A stretch of DNA of 28,672 nucleotides, taken from positions 1-28,672 of the forward strand of contig NZ_CAMPYN010000010.1 of assembly GCF_946998255.1 (NCBI RefSeq). The letters are read 5' to 3'. Below, piece after piece: positions 1 through 6,804 of this stretch. Below the pieces are notes generated by a model, which searched no databases, was not told the DNA's origin, and was given only the letters and a program-made list of their open reading frames with translations. How positions within the stretch are numbered: position 1 is the stretch's first letter; every line of letters begins with the position of its first letter. Source of the stretch: an uncultured Helcococcus sp. (GTDB lineage: Bacteria > Bacillota > Clostridia > Tissierellales > Peptoniphilaceae). A program made the position numbers and the translations under genes.

Positions 1-60
1 TATATCTTTCATAAAGTTATTTATTTTATACTTGACTTCATATAGTTAGTCTTTTATTTT

Positions 61-1173
61 CTAAAAGTCTAATCCTTTTCTTTGCATGCTTATTGATAAA
101 ATGATGCCCATTAATACAAGATTGATCATTTGGAAGGTACCTCCACTAGAAACAAAAGGAAGAGGAATACCTGTAACTGGCATTATTTTCATGGTCATAC
201 CTATATTTTCAAATATATGGATAAATAGGAGGGCAAAAACTCCGATTACAAAGCTGGTATGGTAAAGCTCGTCTGCATTCATGGCTATTACATAAAGTCT
301 CCAGAGCATGATTCCATATAAGATTATTAGGCTAGCACCGCCGATAAAACCGAAATCTTCAACTAAAACTGGGAAGATAAAGTCGGTTTCTTGGGCCGGT
401 ATATAGGAGTTTTGTGTGAATGGACCCTGCTTATAGCCTCGGCCAGTCAATAAACCAGATCCCAAGGCTATGATACCCCTATCGGTCTGGTGGGTTGATA
501 CTGCAAGGTTTCTAGAATCATCCCTAAAGTCTAATATTCTATCTTTAGCGTATCCAGCTAATTTATCCCAAATGAAGGGGAGGGCTATAAGCATTAAAAC
601 TAAAAATATAGCTAAAAGTCTCAATATATTTTTCCAGGATATGCCTGAAACAAATAGCATCACAACCGTTATAAAGGCAAGTACTAGAGCTGTACCCAGG
701 TCGTTTTGAAGTATTATTAACCCTACTGGTATAGCCCCTAAAATTATATAGGAAATAATGAATTTCCATGTATTTACCTTGTTTTTATTTTCACCTATAT
801 AGCTTGATAAAAATATTATTTGAAATACCTTTGATATTTCAGAGGGTTGTAAGTTTATAGGTCCTATTTTTAACCAAAGATTAGCACCCCATTGGTCACC
901 TCCGACACCTTTCACTATAGTCAATCCTATAAGACCAACTGATAGGGCGTAAAAGACCCATTTAATCTTTCTTAAAAAATCGAGGTCCAGTAAGAATATA
1001 AATAAAATTAAGAATACACCAATTATGGTGGCGAGTAATTGTGATTTGATAGTTCTATTCAAGGGGGTCAAAGCTGAAGAGAGGACCACTAGTCCGAAAA
1101 CTACCAAGGCTAAGAGTGTAAATACAAGAATAGAATCTATTTTTTTAAAGTCTTTTTTTGATAAGTTAAACAT
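61..1173 (-). CDS. rodA: RodA/FtsW-family (SEDS) peptidoglycan polymerase, probably RodA
   Basis: A 370-residue polytopic membrane protein of the SEDS family, which polymerises lipid II into glycan strands with a partner class B PBP. Seen in the sequence: about ten hydrophobic segments; the QPSE-x-K motif near residue 110 (LQPSEISKVF); an LGTA motif (QNDLGTALVL, usually QPDLGTA); a GLLTGRGYKQG stretch; the long extracellular loop PAQETDFIFPVLVEDFGFIG, which contains the acidic residue needed for activity in this family; and a C-terminal GIPLPFVSSGG. The length fits RodA (about 370-400). The start is supported by a GGAG ribosome binding site 6 bases upstream. It is divergent from nth. FtsW or SpoVE cannot be fully excluded, because the family call is firmer than the paralogue call. 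Confidence 0.9.
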   Translation of the reverse strand: MFNLSKKDFKKIDSILVFTLLALVVFGLVVLSSALTPLNRTIKSQLLATIIGVFLILFIFLLDLDFLRKIKWVFYALSVGLIGLTIVKGVGGDQWGANLWLKIGPINLQPSEISKVFQIIFLSSYIGENKNKVNTWKFIISYIILGAIPVGLIILQNDLGTALVLAFITVVMLFVSGISWKNILRLLAIFLVLMLIALPFIWDKLAGYAKDRILDFRDDSRNLAVSTHQTDRGIIALGSGLLTGRGYKQGPFTQNSYIPAQETDFIFPVLVEDFGFIGGASLIILYGIMLWRLYVIAMNADELYHTSFVIGVFALLFIHIFENIGMTMKIMPVTGIPLPFVSSGGTFQMINLVLMGIILSISMQRKGLDF

Positions 1174-1215
1174 AATTTTCTCCGTAAATCTAAAGCTAGC
1201 AATGTGTTATAATTC

Positions 1216-1244
1216 ATTATAGAACAAATAACCATAATTATAAA
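1216..1244 (-). promoter_or_regulatory. Candidate rodA promoter
   Basis: On the minus strand, TTTATA (1239-1244) and TATAAT (1216-1221) are separated by 17 bases, upstream of the rodA start at 1173. The -10 is perfect but the -35 matches only 4 of 6. The intergenic gap is short and AT-rich, so the nth promoter (for example TATAAT at 1208-1213) overlaps here and chance matches are likely. Confidence 0.35.
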
Positions 1245-1261
1245 GTAGAAAAGGAGGAGTG

Positions 1262-1927
1262 ATGGCTAACAAGGCAAGACTTAGTAAAGAAGAAAAACTT
1301 GAGGCTATGAGGATTTTATTCGACTATTTTCCTGATGCTGGTCCGGAGCTTGACTTTACAAACGACTTTGAACTTTTATGTGCAGTTTTGCTATCAGCTC
1401 AGACAACTGACAGGCAGGTTAATAAGGTGACTCCTAAATTATTTGATAAATATCCAAATCCAGAATCTTATTTAAATGCAGATATAAAAGACATAGAAGA
1501 GGCTATCAAAAGCATTGGACTTTATAGGACCAAGGCTAAAAATTTAAAGGCCATGGCAACCATGTTAATAGAAGATTTTGATGGTAGGGTTCCCGATAAT
1601 ATGAAAGACCTGATAAAACTTCCTGGAGTAGGTAGAAAAACTGCCAATGTAGTTTTATCTACAGCCTTTGACCAGCCGGCTATTGCTGTAGATACTCATG
1701 TCCACAGGTGTGCAAATAGGATAGGTTTGGTTGATACCACCAATGTTGAAGATACTGAAAAGGAATTGATGAAATTATTACCTAAAGAAATGTGGACCAA
1801 GGCCCACCATGTATTGATATTTTATGGAAGAAGGATATCAACTGCAAGAAATCCTGATTGTGAAAATGATCCAATTAAACACATAAGTTTACATTGCAGG
1901 GGTCTGCTAGATCCTAGCAAAAAATAG
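1262..1927 (+). CDS. nth: Endonuclease III-family DNA glycosylase/AP lyase with degenerate Fe-S loop
   Basis: Base-excision repair enzyme that removes oxidised pyrimidines and nicks abasic sites. The protein is 221 residues, close to the E. coli length. Seen: the helix-hairpin-helix LPGVGRKTAN (120-129) with catalytic Lys126, then VDTH with catalytic Asp144. The C-terminal cluster loop is abnormal. The family pattern C-x6-C-x2-C-x5-C is here Ser193, Cys200, Asp203 and Ser209, so only one of four ligands remains, although the spacing is unchanged. A further Cys lies at 212. The ATG at 1262 is chosen because AGGAGG (1252-1257) would leave only one base before the in-frame GTG at 1259. Known cluster-less homologues exist in eukaryotes, so glycosylase activity may persist. 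It is divergent from rodA and upstream of ileS, which has its own promoter. Confidence 0.93.
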   Translation: MANKARLSKEEKLEAMRILFDYFPDAGPELDFTNDFELLCAVLLSAQTTDRQVNKVTPKLFDKYPNPESYLNADIKDIEEAIKSIGLYRTKAKNLKAMATMLIEDFDGRVPDNMKDLIKLPGVGRKTANVVLSTAFDQPAIAVDTHVHRCANRIGLVDTTNVEDTEKELMKLLPKEMWTKAHHVLIFYGRRISTARNPDCENDPIKHISLHCRGLLDPSKK

Positions 1928-1971
1928 GATTGGGTATTATTGCAATACTTGCATGAAATTACGATATAAAA

Positions 1972-2000
1972 TTGACAAAAATCTTGAATAATACTATGAT
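1972..2000 (+). promoter_or_regulatory. ileS promoter (sigma-A type)
   Basis: TTGACA (1972-1977, perfect) and TATGAT (1995-2000, 5 of 6) are separated by exactly 17 bases. Transcription should begin near 2007, just before the T-box leader. Confidence 0.85.
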
Positions 2001-2027
2001 ATTAGATATTAATAATTAAAATCTATG

Positions 2028-2240
2028 ATTAAGAAAGTAGCTTATATTTTGACTTTAGAGAGGGTTCGGTTGGTGAAAGAACCAGGATGATATAAGTGAA
2101 GATCACTTAGGAGATGGTCTTTTGAATCTAGTAGGAAGACTCGTATTGGCTACGTTAAGCTTAATGAAGACTATTTTTTATAGTGAATTTGGGTGGTAAC
2201 ACGGTATAATCGTCCCAGCTTAGGCTGAGGCGATTTTTTT
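2028..2240 (+). promoter_or_regulatory. T-box leader, isoleucine specifier, controlling ileS
   Basis: An RNA element that senses uncharged tRNA-Ile and lets transcription continue into ileS. Seen: the near-invariant T-box GGGTGGTAACACGG (2191-2204); stem I with base pairing TTAAG (2029-2033) to CTTAG (2106-2110); the AGTA motif (2036-2039) on the 5' side of the specifier loop; an upper helix CTTATAT (2041-2047) to ATATAAG (2090-2096); and a distal hairpin GGTTC/GAACC enclosing GGTTGGTGAAA. The 3' side of the specifier loop reads GAAG-ATC-A, making ATC at 2102-2104 the Ile codon followed by the usual purine. The T-box sequence can compete with the terminator at 2209-2240 to form an antiterminator. 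The downstream gene is isoleucyl-tRNA synthetase, which agrees with the specifier. Confidence 0.95.
2209..2240 (+). terminator. T-box attenuator terminator
   Basis: The stem ATCGTCCCAGC (2209-2219) pairs with GCTGAGGCGAT (2224-2234) with one mismatch and one G-U pair, followed by a run of T to 2240. It is the terminator alternative of the ileS T-box. Confidence 0.9.
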
Positions 2241-2261
2241 ATTTGATGAAAAGGAGTAGAG

Positions 2262-5200
2262 ATGGCATTTAAACCACTAAATGATGGTCCTGTTAAAGAT
2301 AGAGAACAGGCCACATCTAAATATTGGAAGGATATAAATTTATTAAATCTTTCCACAGAAACAAGAAAAGATGGTCCGCACTATGTGTTTTATGATGGAC
2401 CACCAACAGCGAATGGTAAACCAGGCATTCACCACGTTATTTCTCGTACCCTAAAGGATATGACAGTAAGATACAAAACCATGAAGGGATACTATGTAGA
2501 AAGAAAAGCGGGCTGGGATACCCATGGTTTGCCAGTAGAAATCGAAGCTGAAAAGAAGCTAGGCTTAAATTCCAAGCAAGACATTGAAAAATATGGGGTA
2601 GAAGCCTTTAACAAGGTATGTAAGGAATCAGTATTTACCTATTCAAGCATGTGGAAGGACATGTCAGATAGGATGGCGTTTTTAGCTGATATGGACAAGC
2701 CATACATAACCATGGACAATGACTATATCGAGAGTGTATGGCACCTATTAGATGACTTCAACAAAAAAGGACTTTTATATGAAGGGGCAAAAATTTTACC
2801 ATATTGTCCAAGATGTGGTACAGGACTTGCTTCCCACGAAGTTGCCCTAGGTTATAAGGAAATAAAATCACAAACTGCTACAGTTAAATTTAAGAAAAAA
2901 GATAGTGAAAATGAATATTTCCTAGCATGGACAACAACACCATGGACCCTACCTTCTAACGTTGCTATTACAGCTGGTCCAGACATAGACTATATAAAAG
3001 CAAAGCAAAATGACGAATATTACTATTTAGCAAAAGCACTAGCTGACAAAGTTTTAGGCGAAGGTGAATATGAAATAGTAGAAGAAATGAAGGGTAAGGA
3101 CTTAGAATATCTAGAATATGAACAACTTCTACCATTTGGAAAAGTGAATAAAAAAGCATTCTTCATTACCCTTGCCGACTATGTTTCCATCGAAGATGGT
3201 ACAGGATTGGTTCACTCTGCACCAGCCTTTGGTGAGGATGACTACCAAACAGGATTAAAATATGGTTTACCCATGTTAAACCTAGTTGATGAAGATGGTA
3301 AGTTTATAGGAACTCCATGGGAAGGTAGAGAAGTAATGGAAGCCGATCTTGATATAGTTATCTATTTAGGAGAAGAAGGCAAGATTTATTCTAAACAAAA
3401 AATGGAACACAACTATCCACACTGCTGGAGATGTGATACTCCATTGATTTATTATTCAAAACCTTCTTGGTATTTAGCTGTGACCAAGGTTAAAGACCAG
3501 ATGATTGTAAATAACAATACAGTAAATTGGTTTCCAAGCTCAGTGGGGGAAAAGAGATTTGGTAACTGGCTAGAAAACTTAAAAGACTGGGCAATTTCAA
3601 GACAAAGATACTGGGGTACACCTCTACCAGTTTGGAGAAGTGAAGATGGAAAAATCATGACTGTTGGCTCCAGACAAGAGTTGAAGGAAAAGGCAGTTGA
3701 AGATATAGATATAGAAACTTTAGACTTGCACAGACCTCATGTAGACAACATTCATCTAAAAGATGAAGAGGGAACAATTTATACAAGGGTACCAGATGTA
3801 ATGGATGTATGGTTTGACTCAGGTGCTATGCCATTTGCTCAAAACCATTATCCTTTTGAAAACACTGAAAATTTTGACCGTCTATACCCAGCAGATTTTA
3901 TTTGTGAAGGTATTGACCAAACTAGGGGATGGTTCTACACATTGATGGCAATCTCAACAATGTATACAGGAAAACCAGCCTATAAAAATGTATTGGTAAA
4001 TGAATTAGTTTTAGACAAAGAAGGTAAAAAGATGTCTAAATCTAGAGGAAATACCTTGGATCCATTCGCTCTATTCGACAAGTATGGGGCTGATGCCGTA
4101 AGATTTTATTCAATATTTGTGTCACCAGCCTGGGTGCCAACAAAATTTGATGAAGACGGGGTTAAGGAAGTTCAATCTAAGTTATTTAGAACCTTTAGAA
4201 ACATTTATTCATTCTTCCAATTATATGCAAACACAGATGACATAGATCCAAGAAGTTTCAATATAGCTTATGAGGACAGAAGCGAAATAGACAGATGGCT
4301 ATTGTCAAAATTCAACTCATTGGTAAAATACTACAATGAAAAAATGGATATTTTCGAATATACAGCAGTATCTAAGGCTATTACAGAATTTTTAGTAGAA
4401 GATTTTTCAAACTGGTATATAAGAAGAAATAGGAGAAGATTCTGGAAGTCAGATATAAATGATGATAAGAAATCAGTTTACAATACAACATATGAAGTAT
4501 TGCTAGGATTGGCTAAGTTATTGGCTCCAATCACTCCATTTATTGCTGAAGAAATCTATGACAAGTTAACAGATGGAAAATCAGTTCACTTAGAAATGAT
4601 TCCAGAAGTTGACGAATCATTGATAGATTCACAATTAGAAGAAAAAATGGACCTAGTAAGAAAGGTGGTAAACTTGGGTAGGTCTTCAAGAGAAGATGCT
4701 CAAATCAAGGTAAGACAACCACTTTCAGAAATCCTATTAGATAAAACTTATGAAGACTTGATAGGAGACTTGTCAGATTTAATCAAGGAAGAATTAAATG
4801 TGAAAGAAGTTGTCTTTGCAGCTGATCTATCTGACTATATGAACTTTGAATTGAAACCAAACTTCCCAGTGGCTGGTCCAAGCCTCGGTAAGAAGATTGG
4901 CCTATTTGCTAAGAACTTGAAATCAATAGAAAATCCAAAAGAATTTATAGATAAGCTAGAAGAAGGTCCAGTGACCTTAGACCTACAAGGTGAATCTATA
5001 GAAATTTCTAAGGATATGGTGGAAGTAAGAATATCTTCAAAAGAAGGCTTCGACATAGCAATGGATAAAAATGTCTATGTAATCCTTGATACAGAACTTA
5101 GCGATGAGCTAATTGAAGAAGGTTACATGAGAGAATTTATTTCTAAGATCCAACAAGAAAGAAAAGCTTCCGGTTTTGAAGTAACAGACGAAATCGAAAT

Positions 5201-5363
5201 CTATTATGAATCTGATGACGAATTAAGCTCCGCACTTGAAAAACACAGAGCTGAAATAATGAAAGAAACATTAGCTCAAAAACTAGAAAGAAAAGATTTA
5301 GACACAGAAGCTGAAGAATTAAATGATAAGACAGTAAAAATTGAATTAGTAAGATTGTCCTAG
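2262..5363 (+). CDS. ileS: Isoleucyl-tRNA synthetase, type 2 (eukaryote-like), with GIHH signature
   Basis: Charges tRNA-Ile with isoleucine in the cytoplasm. 1033 residues, as expected for type-2 bacterial and eukaryotic IleRS. Seen: the N-terminal class I signature after YDGPPTANGKP, with GIHH at residues 55-58 (2424-2435) where the canonical order is HxGH; GWDTHGLPVE shortly after; zinc-like pairs CPRC (about 180) and CWRC (about 390); an editing domain between them; the WFDSG and GIDQTRGWFY blocks; KMSKS at 590-594; and an anticodon-binding C-terminal region of helical character. Type-2 enzymes are generally less sensitive to mupirocin. The start has AAGGAG 6 bases upstream. The gene is expressed from its own T-box-controlled promoter and followed by a strong terminator, so it is probably monocistronic. 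Confidence 0.98.
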   Translation: MAFKPLNDGPVKDREQATSKYWKDINLLNLSTETRKDGPHYVFYDGPPTANGKPGIHHVISRTLKDMTVRYKTMKGYYVERKAGWDTHGLPVEIEAEKKLGLNSKQDIEKYGVEAFNKVCKESVFTYSSMWKDMSDRMAFLADMDKPYITMDNDYIESVWHLLDDFNKKGLLYEGAKILPYCPRCGTGLASHEVALGYKEIKSQTATVKFKKKDSENEYFLAWTTTPWTLPSNVAITAGPDIDYIKAKQNDEYYYLAKALADKVLGEGEYEIVEEMKGKDLEYLEYEQLLPFGKVNKKAFFITLADYVSIEDGTGLVHSAPAFGEDDYQTGLKYGLPMLNLVDEDGKFIGTPWEGREVMEADLDIVIYLGEEGKIYSKQKMEHNYPHCWRCDTPLIYYSKPSWYLAVTKVKDQMIVNNNTVNWFPSSVGEKRFGNWLENLKDWAISRQRYWGTPLPVWRSEDGKIMTVGSRQELKEKAVEDIDIETLDLHRPHVDNIHLKDEEGTIYTRVPDVMDVWFDSGAMPFAQNHYPFENTENFDRLYPADFICEGIDQTRGWFYTLMAISTMYTGKPAYKNVLVNELVLDKEGKKMSKSRGNTLDPFALFDKYGADAVRFYSIFVSPAWVPTKFDEDGVKEVQSKLFRTFRNIYSFFQLYANTDDIDPRSFNIAYEDRSEIDRWLLSKFNSLVKYYNEKMDIFEYTAVSKAITEFLVEDFSNWYIRRNRRRFWKSDINDDKKSVYNTTYEVLLGLAKLLAPITPFIAEEIYDKLTDGKSVHLEMIPEVDESLIDSQLEEKMDLVRKVVNLGRSSREDAQIKVRQPLSEILLDKTYEDLIGDLSDLIKEELNVKEVVFAADLSDYMNFELKPNFPVAGPSLGKKIGLFAKNLKSIENPKEFIDKLEEGPVTLDLQGESIEISKDMVEVRISSKEGFDIAMDKNVYVILDTELSDELIEEGYMREFISKIQQERKASGFEVTDEIEIYYESDDELSSALEKHRAEIMKETLAQKLERKDLDTEAEELNDKTVKIELVRLS

Positions 5364-5379
5364 TTGGATGATGTAAAAG

Positions 5380-5413
5380 AGGAGGCTGCGAAAAATTTCG
5401 CAGCTTCTTTTTT
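5380..5413 (+). terminator. Terminator of ileS
   Basis: A perfect 9-bp core stem, GCTGCGAAA (5385-5393) with TTTCGCAGC (5396-5404), is extended by further A-T and G-U pairs at its base and followed by a T run. It starts 17 bases after the ileS stop. Confidence 0.9.
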
Positions 5414-5430
5414 GTGTATTGTGGTGTTTT

Positions 5431-5464
5431 GGATGGGTGAAGATGGGAGATTGGGTTTTGGCGG
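5431..5464 (+). other. G-rich tract at the left edge of the repeat region
   Basis: The plus strand carries GG, GGG, GGG, GGG and GG-C-GG runs separated by 4-6 bases, unlike anything else in this AT-rich window. A two-layer, or weak three-layer, G-quadruplex is conceivable. It is not coding in any convincing frame. Its composition is roughly the complement of the C-rich tract at 6300-6490. Confidence 0.45.
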
Positions 5465-5682
5465 AAAATAGAGGTGAAGTTGAGATGTGCACCAAAATTG
5501 ATTTGAAGAATTTTTAAGAAAGGCGCAAGATAGAAGAAAAGATTATGATTTGCGCCAATTATTTTAGAGAAGAGCTTTGAGAATGGCGCAAAAAAGAGAG
5601 GAAAGTTGGAATATGCGCCAAAGTAAACCTAGGAGAACTTCAGAATTGGCACAAAAATTGGAAATTTTCTAACAATGCGCCA
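5459..5682 (+). repeat. Repeat array 1: 63-bp period with alternating TGCGCCA / TGGCGCA arms
   Basis: Seven-base arms alternate in orientation with strict spacing: TGGCGGA 5459, TGCACCA 5488, AGGCGCA 5521, TGCGCCA 5551, TGGCGCA 5584, TGCGCCA 5614, TGGCACA 5647, TGCGCCA 5676. Steps are 29, 33, 30, 33, 30, 33, 29, so pairs recur every 62-63 bases. Sequence between the arms is A/G-rich and poorly conserved. Each pair could form a hairpin with a 23-26 base loop in RNA or serve as paired protein sites on DNA spaced about three helical turns apart. No coding frame is supported. The function is unknown to me. Confidence 0.8.
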
Positions 5683-5723
5683 AATCTATAGAAAAGCAAA
5701 AAAATAAATCAGAAAAAGCTTAT

Positions 5724-5849
5724 CATGTAAAACACGAAAGAAGTTTAAATTTACATGAAAAAATTGCGGAAAACTAATGTAAATAAAAAACGAGGTTCGA
5801 ATTTACATGAAGTCCTCAAGGCCTATATCTAAAAATTAAACTTGTAAAT
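5724..5849 (+). repeat. Repeat array 2: 52-bp period with alternating ATGTAAA / TTTACAT arms
   Basis: CATGTAAA (5724), TTTACATG (5750), AATGTAAA (5776) and TTTACATG (5802) lie exactly 26 bases apart and alternate in orientation. A further TTGTAAAT lies at 5842. This gives two 52-base units (5724-5775 and 5776-5827) that also share a run around the second arm (AATTTACATGAA). It has the same architecture as the neighbouring arrays but unrelated arm sequence. No reading frame crosses it. The function is unknown. Confidence 0.7.
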
Positions 5850-5855
5850 TCAGGG

Positions 5856-6270
5856 AATAGTTCAGATTTTAGACTTCGCCTTTTCCTGAACTATTCTTAC
5901 AGCTAGGACTAGTTCAGGATTTGCACCTCGTCCTATCCTGAACTATTTTTGCAGCTAGGACTAGTTCAGATTTTAGCCACTGTCTTTTCTTGAACAAGTT
6001 TTGACCCGAAGACTAGTTCAGATTTTAACCACTGTCTTTTCTTGAACAAGTTTTGACCCGAAGACTAGTTCAGATTTTAGCCACTATCTTTTCTTGAACA
6101 AGTTTTGACCCGAAGACTAGTTCAGATTTTAACCGCTATCTTTTCTTGAACAAGTTTTGACCCGAAGACTAGTTCAGATATTTAACATAGCCTTTTTCTG
6201 AACAAATTTAAGCCAGCCAATAGTCAGAATTTGAATTACATCTTTTCTTTAACTATTCCTTACTTTGATC
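5856..6270 (+). repeat. Repeat array 3: eight tandem 52-bp units with AGTTCAG / CTGAACT arms
   Basis: AGTTCAG recurs at 5859, 5911, 5963, 6015, 6067, 6119 and 6171, exactly 52 bases apart, and degenerates to AGTCAG at 6222. Units 3-6 (5960-6167) are almost identical, differing only at a few positions near unit bases 17-23. Units 1, 2, 7 and 8 have diverged. Each unit holds an inverted arm 27-28 bases after the first. Unit 1 has 11-bp perfect arms (5855-5865 with 5886-5896) and unit 2 has 11-bp perfect arms (5910-5920 with 5935-5945). In units 3-6 the second arm lies in CTTGAACAAG, itself a palindrome. A 52-base period shifts frame each copy, so this is not protein coding. It is not CRISPR, because there are no unique spacers. 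Confidence 0.93.
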
Positions 6271-6299
6271 ATTCTAAAACTTAATTTCAATGATTAATT

Positions 6300-6490
6300 C
6301 TCCAGACCATAACGACCATTTGCAACAACCCAAATCCAAAAAAACCAAAAATCCCAAATCTCCAAATCCCCAAGATCCCCAACCAAACTGAAACCCTAAA
6401 TTCTAGTCTAAACCTTCTCAACAGCCAAACTCCAAAATCCAGCCAAAACAACCCCAAACCTAAATCCTCAAAATCTCCAACAAAAATTAT
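6300..6490 (+). other. C/A-rich, G-depleted tract between repeats and atp operon
   Basis: From about 6309 to 6486 the plus strand is almost free of G (about half a dozen in 180 bases) and is built of CCAAATC-like words. A plus-strand transcript here would be C-rich and unstructured, which resembles a Rho-utilisation site. The minus strand has several GGG/GGGG runs (complement of about 6350-6385) but with long spacers. The open frame on the minus strand is a by-product of this composition. No gene is seen. Confidence 0.5.
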
Positions 6491-6526
6491 TATTCCCACC
6501 ACAAATGGGTATATATAATAATGTAA

Positions 6527-6555
6527 TTGCTATTTACATTTATATATTATAAAAT
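6527..6555 (+). promoter_or_regulatory. Candidate atp operon promoter
   Basis: TTGCTA (6527-6532) and TAAAAT (6550-6555) are 17 bases apart, 22 bases before the first atp start codon. A perfect dyad TTACATTT (6534-6541) / AAATGTAA (6552-6559) spans the -10, and another ATGTAA lies at 6521-6526, so an operator is possible. An alternative -10 is TATAAT at 6514-6519, but it has a poor -35. Confidence 0.5.
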
Positions 6556-6576
6556 GTAATTTATAAGAGGAGATTT

Positions 6577-6804
6577 ATGCAAAACTTAGTATTAATCACG
6601 CAAGTAGCTTTTAGCATGGTTTCACCTATATTTTTAGCCTTGCTAATTGGTAGGTGGCTTGATAACAAATTGGGATTTAAGATGTTATTTTCACTTATAT
6701 TCATTATTTTGGGAGTTCTAGCGGGATTCTTAAATGTTTATAAGTTGCTTACCGCTACGGATAAAAACAAGAAAGGTGAAGATCAAAGTGGAAGAAAACA
6801 ATAA
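6577..6804 (+). CDS. atpZ: AtpZ/AtpI-like small membrane protein of the ATP synthase operon
   Basis: A 75-residue protein with two hydrophobic segments (about 5-24 and 35-58) joined by a short loop containing GRWLDNKLG, and a charged C-terminal tail. This is typical of the AtpZ/'F0F1-ATPase subunit' family that opens many Firmicute atp operons and is linked to c-ring assembly and Mg2+/Ca2+ handling. The start has AGAGGAG 6-7 bases upstream. It overlaps the next gene by 17 bases, and the position directly before atpI and atpB supports the call. The symbol rests on family and position. Confidence 0.75.
   Translation: MQNLVLITQVAFSMVSPIFLALLIGRWLDNKLGFKMLFSLIFIILGVLAGFLNVYKLLTATDKNKKGEDQSGRKQ

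Noticed and set aside
1259..1261. GTG start for nth three bases upstream of the ATG
   Set aside because: It would be one base from the AGGAGG. The ATG at 1262 has better spacing.
2126..2128. Second ATC as T-box specifier
   Set aside because: It lies outside the specifier loop formed by the stem I pairing. ATC at 2102-2104 fits the loop and is followed by A.
5856..6270. CRISPR array
   Set aside because: The whole 52-bp unit is conserved with no unique spacers, and there are no cas genes nearby.
6287..6502. 71-codon open frame on the minus strand
   Set aside because: It lies on the G/T-rich complement of the G-depleted tract. The predicted protein is low-complexity (Gly, Phe, Leu, Trp) and there is no ribosome binding site or homology that I recognise.
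6734..6787. Longer N-terminus for subunit I starting at ATG 6734
   Set aside because: It overlaps the preceding gene by 71 bases, has no ribosome binding site and adds a basic non-family extension. The GTG at 6788 has AAGGTGA upstream.
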